DNA from: Desulfomonilia bacterium
GTDB taxonomy: Bacteria > Desulfobacterota > Desulfomonilia > UBA1062
Reading direction: 5' to 3'
DNA: 64,000 bases
Assembly: GCA_036567785.1 (NCBI GenBank)
Contig: DATCTV010000043.1
Location: 62,001 to 126,000, forward strand
Of this stretch, positions 1 through 7,321 are shown piece by piece (position 1 is the stretch's first letter; each line of letters opens with the position of its first letter). Below the pieces are notes generated by a model, which was not told the origin of the DNA, made no database searches, and saw nothing but the letters and a program-made list of their open reading frames with translations. A program made the position numbers and the translations under genes.

Positions 1-822
1 AGCCTCAACGATATCGTATGAATATTTCTGAAGCCGTTTTTGCAGTTCTTCGGAAATCGTAAGCATGGGCGCCGTGCAGTAGGAATCGCCGGTATGGACA
101 CCCATGGCATCGACGTTTTCAATAAAGCATACCGTGATCATGTTGTTCCTTGCATCGCGAACCACTTCAAGCTCAAGCTCTTCCCAGCCGAGAACCGACT
201 CCTCGATAAGTATCTGCCCCACCATGCTCGCGGAAATTCCCCTTGCCGCCACGACCCTCAACTCTTCAACATTATAGACGAGGCCTCCGCCTGTACCTCC
301 CATTGTATATGCAGGTCTGATCACCACAGGATAGCCAAGTCTTGCTGCTATCGACTCGGCTTCTTCAACAGAGTACGCAGGTTCGCTTGCCGGCATTTCA
401 ATGCCCAGTCTGTTCATTGTTTCCTTGAAGGCTATCCTGTCCTCTCCGCGCTCGATTGCATCAAGCTCGACACCGATGACTCTGACCCCGTGCTTTTCAA
501 GCACTCCGGCTTTTGCAAGTTCGGATGTCAGGTTCAAACCGGTCTGTCCGCCAAGATTAGGCAGAATCGCATCGGGTTTTTCCTTTTCAATGATCTCGGT
601 CATCGTCTTAACGTTCAAGGGCTCGATATAAGTTATATCAGCCATTCCCGGGTCGGTCATGATAGTCGCCGGATTTGAATTCACCAGCATTATCTGATAC
701 CCCAGACCTCTAAGGGCTTTGCACGCCTGTGTGCCCGAGTAATCGAATTCGCATGCCTGACCTATTATGATTGGACCTGAACCGATGATCATAACCTTGT
801 TGATATCCGCCTTTTTGGGCAT
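1..822 (-). CDS. carB: Carbamoyl-phosphate synthase large subunit (N-terminal part; runs off the window)
   Basis: The large subunit makes carbamoyl phosphate from bicarbonate, ammonia and two ATP for arginine and pyrimidine synthesis. Reading the minus strand from an ATG at 822 gives MPKKADINKVMIIGSGPIII followed by the family hallmarks GQACEFDYSGTQACKAL, NSNPATIMTDP, NLGGQTGLN and the ATP-grasp segment RPAYTMGGTGGG. About 274 of roughly 1070 residues are present; the C-terminal part lies beyond base 1. A GGAGG stands 6 bases ahead of the ATG. The frame has no stop inside the window. Recognition is by sequence memory and is very secure. Confidence 0.97.
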   Translation of the reverse strand, partial: MPKKADINKVMIIGSGPIIIGQACEFDYSGTQACKALRGLGYQIMLVNSNPATIMTDPGMADITYIEPLNVKTMTEIIEKEKPDAILPNLGGQTGLNLTSELAKAGVLEKHGVRVIGVELDAIERGEDRIAFKETMNRLGIEMPASEPAYSVEEAESIAARLGYPVVIRPAYTMGGTGGGLVYNVEELRVVAARGISASMVGQILIEESVLGWEELELEVVRDARNNMITVCFIENVDAMGVHTGDSYCTAPMLTISEELQKRLQKYSYDIVEA

Positions 823-916
823 CTTGTTTCCTCCATGTGTCTTGAATTAAATTAAATGCATGTGAGATTACAGATAAGCCGGTAACCCAGTCAAGATAAA
901 AGGAGTTTAATACGAC

Positions 917-1477
917 CTATTGCAGACAGAGCCCGCCTATGAGATCTTTTATCGCGCTAAAATATTTTTCAGGAACTTTTCCCGGGTATATGTAACGAAT
1001 GATGCCATTTTTGTCGATCAGGATGAAAACCGACTCGTTGCCGGGCATGCCGTAAGCCTCTTTCATGGACCCGTCCCAGTCACCATATACAGTAACTCTA
1101 TTCTGCTCCGAGTTTCTGATAAAGCCCTTTTTCCATAAGGGTCTTGTAATAAAATTTGCAGGGGTTGCGTCTATTACCGAGAGCATGAATACATTTTTTG
1201 AACTGATTGCAATATTGTCATAATAATATTTCTGGAGGAAGATTTTGAGCTGTTTGTTCTTTTCAATTGTATCCCTGCCTTCATAAAATCCGACTATTAC
1301 CTTTCCTTTGAGGGTATCAGAGTCAAGCATCGCATCATTACCGTCTGATACAGTGAATCCCGGCGCATACTTTCCGGGTTCAGCCAAGGCCCAGATAAAT
1401 GATGAGAAGAGCAGACTTATCATTACAGCCGCAAGTGCTGATAATTTTATTTTTTTCATAAAAAGATTTATCGGCAT
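917..1477 (-). CDS. Exported thioredoxin-fold (YtfJ-like/redoxin) protein
   Basis: A 186-residue protein starting with a signal peptide: a basic start (MKKIK, residues 7-11) and a hydrophobic core ending near SFIWALA. The mature part begins PGKYAPGFTVSDG, has LKGKVIVGFYEGRD where thioredoxin-fold proteins place their active site, and FILIDKNGIIRYIYPGKVP near the end, the strand typical of AhpC/TSA and YtfJ families. No CxxC is seen, so oxidoreductase activity is doubtful. The first ATG is chosen because a GGGGG lies 9 bases upstream; the inner ATG at MKKIK has no ribosome binding site. It is transcribed away from hemB. The function is not known. Confidence 0.7.
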   Translation of the reverse strand: MPINLFMKKIKLSALAAVMISLLFSSFIWALAEPGKYAPGFTVSDGNDAMLDSDTLKGKVIVGFYEGRDTIEKNKQLKIFLQKYYYDNIAISSKNVFMLSVIDATPANFITRPLWKKGFIRNSEQNRVTVYGDWDGSMKEAYGMPGNESVFILIDKNGIIRYIYPGKVPEKYFSAIKDLIGGLCLQ

Positions 1478-1512
1478 AATATTACGCCCCCTTGAAGTCC
1501 AAGCCTAAGGGC

Positions 1513-1541
1513 TTGCACTAATGAAGCACAAATTATATAGG
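1513..1541 (+). promoter_or_regulatory. Candidate sigma-70-type promoter of hemB
   Basis: TTGCAC at 1513-1518 and TATAGG at 1536-1541 are separated by 17 bases, about 27 bases ahead of the hemB start codon, which has a GGAGG. This is a consensus match by eye only. Confidence 0.45.
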
Positions 1542-1567
1542 CTTAAACAAAAAAACCGGAGGCGCAT

Positions 1568-2539
1568 ATGTTCCCGGAAAACAGACCGCGCAGATTAAGG
1601 GCGAATGAGACAATCAGAAGGCTTGTCAGAGAAACAAGGATAAGCCCGGACAACCTGATTTATCCGATATTCGTCAAAGAAGGCAGGACGATCAAGGAAC
1701 CCATAAAATCAATGCCCGGTCAATTCAGATATTCACCAGATACTGCTGCCCAGGTTGCCAGAGATTTATTCGGCAGAAAAATCCCGGCGGTTCTCCTTTT
1801 CGGCATCCCGTCAAGAAAAGACCGGTTCGGGACAGAGGCGCATAAAAGGGACGGCATAGTTCAAAAGACAATCACAGAGATAAAAAATAAAGTGCCGGAA
1901 ATGCTTGTCATAACCGACGTATGCATGTGTGAGTATACCGATCACGGCCATTGCGGCATTCTTGATGAAAATGGGTGCGTCTCCAATGACGAGACCCTTG
2001 ACCTGCTTGCCAAGATATCCCTCTCTCATGCAAAGGCGGGAGCGGGAATGATAGCACCTTCCGACATGATGGACGGCCGCATCGGCGCTATCAGAGAGGC
2101 CCTTGATGAAGGCGGCTTCGAGAACCTGCCGATTATGAGCTACTCGGCCAAATATGCCTCGTCCTTTTATGGGCCGTTCCGCGATGCGGCGGGCTCAGCA
2201 CCTTCATTCGGCGACCGCAAGGCCTATCAGATGGATCCTGCGAATGCACGGGAGGCCATTCGTGAAATTGAGCTCGATATCGAGGAAGGCGCCGATATAA
2301 TAATGGTCAAGCCTGCCATGCCCTGTCTTGATATAATCAGGACTGTCGCCGATGAATTTAACGAACCTCTGGCCGCCTATCAGGTCTCCGGGGAATACGC
2401 CATGATAAAGGCAGCCGCATCCCTGGGTATGCTTAATGAAGACGCTGCAATAATCGAAAGCATTACGGCGATCAGACGTGCAGGCGCTGATATGATCATC
2501 ACCTATTTCGCGGACAGAATTGTCGATCTGATTTCATGA
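1568..2539 (+). CDS. hemB: Porphobilinogen synthase (5-aminolevulinate dehydratase)
   Basis: Condenses two 5-aminolevulinates to porphobilinogen in tetrapyrrole synthesis. The 323 residues match the family length. Visible motifs are RRLRANETIRRLVRET at the start, the metal-binding segment DVCMCEYTDHGHCGIL, the first active-site lysine in SYSAKYASSFYGPFRDA, and the Schiff-base lysine in IIMVKPAMPCLDIIR near residue 246. A GGAGG stands ahead of ATG 1568. The stop codon overlaps the next start (ATGA), so it is translationally coupled to the AhbD-type heme enzyme, which fits a tetrapyrrole operon. Confidence 0.97.
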   Translation: MFPENRPRRLRANETIRRLVRETRISPDNLIYPIFVKEGRTIKEPIKSMPGQFRYSPDTAAQVARDLFGRKIPAVLLFGIPSRKDRFGTEAHKRDGIVQKTITEIKNKVPEMLVITDVCMCEYTDHGHCGILDENGCVSNDETLDLLAKISLSHAKAGAGMIAPSDMMDGRIGAIREALDEGGFENLPIMSYSAKYASSFYGPFRDAAGSAPSFGDRKAYQMDPANAREAIREIELDIEEGADIIMVKPAMPCLDIIRTVADEFNEPLAAYQVSGEYAMIKAAASLGMLNEDAAIIESITAIRRAGADMIITYFADRIVDLIS

Positions 2540-3531
2540 ATGCACCGCTCATACTTGCCTGGGAACTGACAAAGGCGTGCAATCTTGAATGTATGCACTG
2601 CAGAGCCAACGCTTCGCCCGACAGAGACCCTGAAGAACTCACAACCGAAGAAGGGACTGGCCTTCTTAAAGAAATTTCCGCCCTGGGAACTAAAATGGTC
2701 ATTCTTTCAGGCGGGGAAGCGCTGCTGCGGGATGACGCCATGATTTTTGCCCGTTTAGGGACATCACTCGGCCTGCGCATGACGCTCGCAACAAACGGTT
2801 CTACTGTCACCAGTGCTTCAGCGAGCGAAATAAAAGCCTCCGGCATTTCACGGGTATCAGTAAGCCTTGATGGTGTTACACCCGGTATTCATGATGAATT
2901 CAGGGGCAGACCGGGTGCATATGAGCTGGCGCTCTCCGGCATCGAGCATTTGAGAAGCGCGGGAGTGCCCGTACAGATAAACACAACGGTGGCAGCGATT
3001 AACATTTCCCAGATGCGGCTGTTCCCGGATTTTATCAGAAGACTCGGTGCCGTGGCATGGCATGTTTTTTTTCTGGTACCTACAGGCAGAGGGCACGAAA
3101 TGGAACTTGCCACAATGCTGGAATATAAATCCATGCTGACCGACTTCATGGATGTTTATATCTCAGGTGGTATTGAGTGCAAAGCCACCTGTGCCCCGCA
3201 GTTTTACAGAATGATTGCTGAATCGGAAAGCAGACCCCTTGCAAAAGGTTGCCTTGCGGGGGACGGCTTCGGCTTTGTTTCTTCGACAGGAGATGTGCAG
3301 CCATGCGGTTTCCTTGACATTAAATGCGGAAATGTGAAGGAAAAGAGCTTCTCGGAAATATGGAATAAATCCGATATTCTTGTCAACCTGAGAAACCCGG
3401 ATCTCCTTGATGGCAAATGCGGAACATGCAATTATAAAAACATTTGCGGAGGATGCAGGGCAAGGGCTTATGAAACTACCGGGGACATCAATTCCACAGA
3501 CCCTATATGCTGGTTCAAAGATGGACAATAA
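2536..3531 (+). CDS. ahbD: Radical SAM heme-synthesis protein, AhbD type
   Basis: A 331-residue radical SAM protein with the [4Fe-4S]/SAM motif CNLECMHCRA (residues 15-24) preceded by LILAWELTK, the opening typical of AhbD, which turns iron-coproporphyrin III into heme b by oxidative decarboxylation of two propionates. A C-terminal SPASM/twitch-like region carries more cysteines: CLAGDGFGFV, QPCGFLD, CGTCNYKNICGGCRA. It overlaps hemB by four bases and the downstream AhbA/B-type gene by eleven. AhbC/NirJ proteins are the main alternative; I favour AhbD from the AWEL...HCRA opening. Together with hemB this indicates the siroheme-dependent heme route of sulfate reducers and archaea. Confidence 0.8.
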   Translation: MNAPLILAWELTKACNLECMHCRANASPDRDPEELTTEEGTGLLKEISALGTKMVILSGGEALLRDDAMIFARLGTSLGLRMTLATNGSTVTSASASEIKASGISRVSVSLDGVTPGIHDEFRGRPGAYELALSGIEHLRSAGVPVQINTTVAAINISQMRLFPDFIRRLGAVAWHVFFLVPTGRGHEMELATMLEYKSMLTDFMDVYISGGIECKATCAPQFYRMIAESESRPLAKGCLAGDGFGFVSSTGDVQPCGFLDIKCGNVKEKSFSEIWNKSDILVNLRNPDLLDGKCGTCNYKNICGGCRARAYETTGDINSTDPICWFKDGQ

Positions 3532-3964
3532 AGACAGGAAAATCCTTGAATTAATAAGTGAGCGTTTTCCGCTTGATACACATCCCTTGAGAATTATTGC
3601 CGAAGAACTTGATATAGATGAAAATGACCTGCTTCAAAGAATGAATCACCTTAAATCCGATGGAATAATACGCCGGATAGGTGCAACGATCGTTCCCCGC
3701 AGATTGGGATGGTTCTCGACCCTGTGCGCTGCCGATGTACCTCGGCATATTGTTGATAAATTCTCCAGAACGGCAAACAGCTATAAGGAAATTACCCACA
3801 ACTATGAACGGACAGGCACACCGAACTGCTGGTTTACTATAATCGCACCGGATAGAAACGAAGCGCTTAAGATCATATCAGAAATAGAAAACGCCTGCGG
3901 GATAAAGATTATCGAACTTCCCGCAAGGCGCATTTTCAAAATCGGGGTCAAATTTTCCCTTTAG
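3521..3964 (+). CDS. ahbB: Siroheme decarboxylase subunit, AhbA/AhbB (NirDLGH) family
   Basis: A 147-residue protein with an Lrp/AsnC-like N-terminal winged helix (MDNKDRKILELISERFP... EELDIDENDLLQRMNHLKSDGIIRRIGATI) and the ligand-binding half found in AhbA/AhbB, ending in ELPARRIFKIGVKF. These proteins decarboxylate siroheme to 12,18-didecarboxysiroheme, normally as an AhbA-AhbB pair. ATG 3521 is chosen because it matches the family N-terminus and overlaps the end of ahbD; the longer in-frame start at 3407 would read through ahbD. Only one family member is here, so its partner must be elsewhere or it acts as a homomer. AhbA versus AhbB cannot be settled by eye. Confidence 0.78.
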   Translation: MDNKDRKILELISERFPLDTHPLRIIAEELDIDENDLLQRMNHLKSDGIIRRIGATIVPRRLGWFSTLCAADVPRHIVDKFSRTANSYKEITHNYERTGTPNCWFTIIAPDRNEALKIISEIENACGIKIIELPARRIFKIGVKFSL

Positions 3965-4458
3965 GCTTTACCCTTTTTCAGCAGACTGCGGATCAACCCG
4001 CCGTGTCCGGCGTCTTTCATCTGCTTGGCGAGCTCTTCTTCGTAACCGATTGTTACATTAATTATCGCCCTGTCGAAATACAGAACGATCTTGTTGTTCA
4101 GTTCAAGAGCCTTTGTGCTCTCGTAGGTTGTGTCAAGAAGATGATTTTCAAGGACAAACAACCAGATATGTCTTTTGATTAGCATCAGATACATGATTGT
4201 CTCATGAAGGGGAATATCTGCCTGAAGGCGTTTCTTACCCAGTTCTTTGTAAAACTTTTCCATATGGGTTTTCGGCTTCTCTTTCTCAAGCCAGCTGATA
4301 AGGTCACTAAATATATCATTTACCCGTTCAAGATGAAATTCTTCTGTAAATTTCCTGTAACTTTTCGTCTCCTCTCTATTCAAAAAATCTTTTACAACTC
4401 GCTTGGAAAGCTCATTAACATTAGCCTTAATCTGATCCAGAACTCTCATGTAGATCAT
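3961..4458 (-). CDS. RsbRD N-terminal-domain-like protein
   Basis: A soluble, alpha-helical 165-residue protein. The spacing and composition (MRVLDQIKANVNELSKRVVK..., LHETIMYLMLIKRHIWLFVL, NNKIVLYFDRAIINVTIGYEEEL) resemble the RsbRD/RsbR N-terminal sensory domain of stress-signalling and histidine-kinase proteins, here without any output domain. It has no membrane segment. A GGGGG lies 4 bases ahead of the first ATG; a second ATG three codons in is an alternative. It converges on ahbB with a 4-base overlap of the two 3' ends. The assignment is tentative and its partner is unknown. Confidence 0.5.
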   Translation of the reverse strand: MIYMRVLDQIKANVNELSKRVVKDFLNREETKSYRKFTEEFHLERVNDIFSDLISWLEKEKPKTHMEKFYKELGKKRLQADIPLHETIMYLMLIKRHIWLFVLENHLLDTTYESTKALELNNKIVLYFDRAIINVTIGYEEELAKQMKDAGHGGLIRSLLKKGKA

Positions 4459-4625
4459 ATTTCCCCCTAATATTATTATCTGTAATCAATACATCACTGA
4501 AAACATTTTATATTAACAAAACCCACTTATCAACAGGAAGTTGTCTGCTTCAAATTATATGATACCGCTGTCCTTAATCAATATGCCGGCCTTTAATTAT
4601 CAGATTATGATCCGGTGCACTTTTT

Positions 4626-4652
4626 GTTAAATTGCAAAATAAATTATTTAAC
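4626..4652. repeat. Inverted repeat upstream of the atpE promoter
   Basis: GTTAAAT at 4626-4632 is mirrored by ATTTAAC at 4646-4652 with 13 bases between, about 140-160 bases upstream of the predicted atpE transcription start. That is where activators of sigma-54 promoters usually bind. The rest of the AT-rich gap 4459-4854 shows no gene to me. Confidence 0.3.
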
Positions 4653-4762
4653 GATTTGTTAAAACCAGTCAGAGCGGCATCCTCTGCTGAATTAACCCTT
4701 GAAGTATTCATTTCATCGTATTATTAAATGGTTACCACTCATTTCTTGTTGTTTCCGAAATC

Positions 4763-4778
4763 TGGCATGCAGGTTGCT
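4763..4778 (+). promoter_or_regulatory. Sigma-54 (RpoN) promoter of atpE
   Basis: TGGCAT, five bases, then TTGCT: the invariant GG (4764-4765) and GC (4776-4777) are exactly ten bases apart, as the -24/-12 consensus requires. Transcription would start near 4789, giving a leader of about 65 bases before the atpE ATG. Confidence 0.65.
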
Positions 4779-4854
4779 CTGTTAATTTTGAAAATTGAAG
4801 CTTCACTCATATTGGAAATTACAAAAATAAGAAATAAAAGAAAGGAGAAAAATC

Positions 4855-5229
4855 ATGGCAAGTAACACAAAAAAAATTATGTTTTCGTTCTTCGCAATAG
4901 CTGTTCTCTGGCTATTGGGCGCGTCTTCCGCTTTTGCAGCTGATGTCATCAACACCCAGGCCCCGTACACAAAGGTGATCTTCTCGGTCGGCGCAATGAT
5001 CGGCGCAGGTCTGGCAATCGGACTCGGGTGCATCGGTTCAGGCGCAGGAATCGGCAGCGCAACAGGAAGCGCCTGCGAGGCAGTGGGACGTAATCCTTCG
5101 GTTCAGCCAAAGATCATCATGACCATGATGGTCGGTATGGCTCTTGCGGAATCAGTTTGTATCTACTCACTGGTTATTTCTTTCATTCTTCTGTTTGCAA
5201 ATCCATTTAAGACTTTTATACTTGGTTAA
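4855..5229 (+). CDS. atpE: F-type ATP synthase c-subunit with N-terminal leader, orphan gene
   Basis: The c-subunit forms the membrane ring that couples ion flow to rotation. Of 124 residues the first 29 look like a signal peptide (hydrophobic core, then SSAFAAD), as in some deltaproteobacterial c-subunits. The hairpin follows: helix 1 with GAGLAIGLGCIGSGAGIGSA, polar loop EAVGRNP, helix 2 with the ion-binding Glu99 in ALAESVCIYSL. Glu99, Ser100 and Tyr104 match the Na+-type site of Ilyobacter, but its Gln32 is Ile66 here. A strong AAAGGAG precedes the ATG. No other ATP synthase gene is nearby and the promoter looks sigma-54 type. Confidence 0.9.
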   Translation: MASNTKKIMFSFFAIAVLWLLGASSAFAADVINTQAPYTKVIFSVGAMIGAGLAIGLGCIGSGAGIGSATGSACEAVGRNPSVQPKIIMTMMVGMALAESVCIYSLVISFILLFANPFKTFILG

Positions 5230-5284
5230 ACTTGGTCCAGGATGAATTTAACTGAACAGAACAAAAAATAATAAGGGGGAAAAA

Positions 5285-6583
5285 ATGCCTGACTCCAATA
5301 GTAAACCACGTATTTTTACAATTGCAAGGCTGTTTTTCCTGCTTGTCGTAATCCCCTTATTGCTGGTTGCATCGCTAATCGCATTCAGTATCTTTAAATT
5401 TGGAGGCATATCCAAAACTGACACGGCAACATCTCTTGATCAGAAATCCAAGAATGAAATACTCACCCGCGCAATCGATCTTTCACAGAATATTGCCGGT
5501 TTTCTAAGCGAGCGTCAGAAGGATATCCTGATTGCAACCATCTTTCCTGCCAATGCAGAAACTTACAGATCCTTTCTGGATACAAAAACTCAGGAGCTGT
5601 GGATTAAAAAAGATGGCGTAATCGTAAAGGAAGCATTCCCACTATATGTTGAAATGTCACTCACGGACAAGAACGGCCAGGAAATCATCAAGATAAGAAA
5701 CGGCAGAATCGTCGGCGCCAATGAGCTTGTCAACGTAAGTAATCCTCTCAACACATATTACAAATCAGAGGATTATTTCTCAAAGGCAAAAAATCTTAAC
5801 AAGGGAGAAGTTTACTTTTCTCCCGTCACTGGGTGGTATATCAACAAAGCTGAATTCGATAGCGGCAAACGTTTTGAGGGTATCATCAGGATGGCAACTC
5901 CTGTGTTCGACAAACAGGGTTTCTCAGGTGTAATCACACTTGCCTTGGACATAAGACACCTTGCCAAATTCACCGATAATATTGTTCCTACAGAGTCCAC
6001 GTATGTAATCAAAGCCGATGCATCTTCCGGCAACTATGCTTACCTGGTAGACAACAGAGGCTTTGTTATCGCTCATCCGAACGATTATTTCATCGCCGGA
6101 CTTTACAAGGATGGAACAAGAGTTCCGCAGATCAACTCTTCAAATTATCAGGAAATGAAAAAGAAGGGCGAAGAGGTAATCAACTTCAAAGACCTCGGCG
6201 GAATTGAACCAATGCTTCCCGAAATAGAAAAAGAAGCGGAAGCCGGAAAATCCGGCATAAAGACTTACACCTTTGAAGGCAGCACGAAGGTGGTAGCTTA
6301 TGCGCCGATTCCATTCTATTCACAGGAGTTCCCGAAACCGGCAGGATTCGGCTGGGTAGGTATGGGTGTCGATGTGGATAAATTCCACGAACAGGCCCTT
6401 CTTTCTCAAAAGAAGATAGAAAAAGAAGGACAGAAATGGCTGACTACAATCATACTCATCATGTTCATAGCAATGGCCATACTGTTCGCAATCGCTGCAA
6501 TCCTTTCCCGCGGAATCAACCGGTCCATTGAATCTGAGGTTCCTGAGGATTCAGTATCTCCGGGTGAATACGACAAGGATTGA
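5285..6583 (+). CDS. Double-Cache-type sensor protein without an output domain
   Basis: A 432-residue membrane protein: one N-terminal membrane helix (ARLFFLLVVIPLLLVASLIA), a periplasmic region of about 340 residues laid out like a dCache_1 domain (YFSPVTGWYINKAEF, GVITLALDIRHLAKF, YLVDNRGFVIAHPND, KVVAYAPIPFYS), a second membrane helix near residues 385-407, then a short acidic tail. Most dCache proteins continue into HAMP and kinase, methyl-accepting or cyclase domains; here only about 25 residues follow. TAAGGGGGGAAAAA precedes the ATG. It lies 55 bases after atpE on the same strand and could be co-transcribed. The ligand is unknown. Confidence 0.75.
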   Translation: MPDSNSKPRIFTIARLFFLLVVIPLLLVASLIAFSIFKFGGISKTDTATSLDQKSKNEILTRAIDLSQNIAGFLSERQKDILIATIFPANAETYRSFLDTKTQELWIKKDGVIVKEAFPLYVEMSLTDKNGQEIIKIRNGRIVGANELVNVSNPLNTYYKSEDYFSKAKNLNKGEVYFSPVTGWYINKAEFDSGKRFEGIIRMATPVFDKQGFSGVITLALDIRHLAKFTDNIVPTESTYVIKADASSGNYAYLVDNRGFVIAHPNDYFIAGLYKDGTRVPQINSSNYQEMKKKGEEVINFKDLGGIEPMLPEIEKEAEAGKSGIKTYTFEGSTKVVAYAPIPFYSQEFPKPAGFGWVGMGVDVDKFHEQALLSQKKIEKEGQKWLTTIILIMFIAMAILFAIAAILSRGINRSIESEVPEDSVSPGEYDKD

Positions 6584-6594
6584 TCCTTCTACAA

Positions 6595-6630
6595 CATCCT
6601 GTCTCAGGAATATTGTCCTGAGACAGGATG
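6595..6630. terminator. Strong hairpin between convergent genes
   Basis: CATCCTGTCTCAGGA (6595-6609) pairs with TCCTGAGACAGGATG (6616-6630) across a 6-base loop: 15 uninterrupted base pairs. It sits between the Cache gene and the convergent response regulator; a short T-run follows only after ten bases, so it may serve both strands. Confidence 0.7.
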
Positions 6631-6666
6631 GATAACCTTTTTGAATTCACATGAATTATTTTCCGT

Positions 6667-7314
6667 TCAAAGCGATGTGATACCTTCCCTTACAGCGTAT
6701 TTTGTCAGTTCGGCAATGCTTCTGAGGCCTATTTTCTCCTGAATCTTCAAACGGAAAGTCTCGATGGTTTTAATGCTGAGATTAAGATCGAATGCTATCT
6801 CCTTTGTAGATTTGCCTTCCGAGAGCTTTTGGAGGACATCACGTTCCCTCGGGGTAAGAATGGAAAAAGCCGACAGATCAACAGTATCTGCAAGCTGCAC
6901 ATAATCCCTTACCATATCATCGACAAGAGAAGGGCTTATATAGATACGGTTTTTAAGTATTACCTTGATGGCATTCAAAAGTTCATCAGACGCGCAATCC
7001 TTGAGCAGATAACCTTTTGCTCCTGCCTTGAGCATTTTTATAAGGAAACCCCTGTCTGCATACATGGACAGCGCAAGAATTCTTGACCCCGGTATTTCGG
7101 TTATGATTCTTTTTGTTGCTTCAATCCCGTTGAGATCGGGCATATTGATATCCATTATGATAATATCTGGATTGAGCTTCTTCGCCAGGTCTACCGCTTC
7201 AACGCCATTGCCTGCTTCGCCTGAGACAATCATGTTAAAATTCTTTTCGAGGATCGATTTCAGCCCTTCCCTCATGATCTTATGATCGTCTGCAAGCAGT
7301 ATTTTAATATTCAT
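6667..7314 (-). CDS. NarL/FixJ-family response regulator
   Basis: A 215-residue DNA-binding regulator. The receiver begins with MNIKILLADDHKIMREGLK (acidic pair ADDH), has the phosphoacceptor Asp in DIIIMDINMPDLNG, Ser/Thr in LALSMYAD and the Lys in GYLLKDC. The C-terminal LuxR-type helix-turn-helix is clear: LTPRERDVLQKLSEGKSTKE and IAFDLNLSIKTIETF. It starts 7 bases after the histidine kinase on the same strand, so the two form a two-component pair. Its targets cannot be read from the sequence. Confidence 0.93.
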   Translation of the reverse strand: MNIKILLADDHKIMREGLKSILEKNFNMIVSGEAGNGVEAVDLAKKLNPDIIIMDINMPDLNGIEATKRIITEIPGSRILALSMYADRGFLIKMLKAGAKGYLLKDCASDELLNAIKVILKNRIYISPSLVDDMVRDYVQLADTVDLSAFSILTPRERDVLQKLSEGKSTKEIAFDLNLSIKTIETFRLKIQEKIGLRSIAELTKYAVREGITSL

Positions 7315-7321
7315 TATTTAT

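Noticed and set aside
40-678. 212-residue plus-strand frame at the window start
   Set aside because: Shadow of carB, which is clear on the minus strand through this region.
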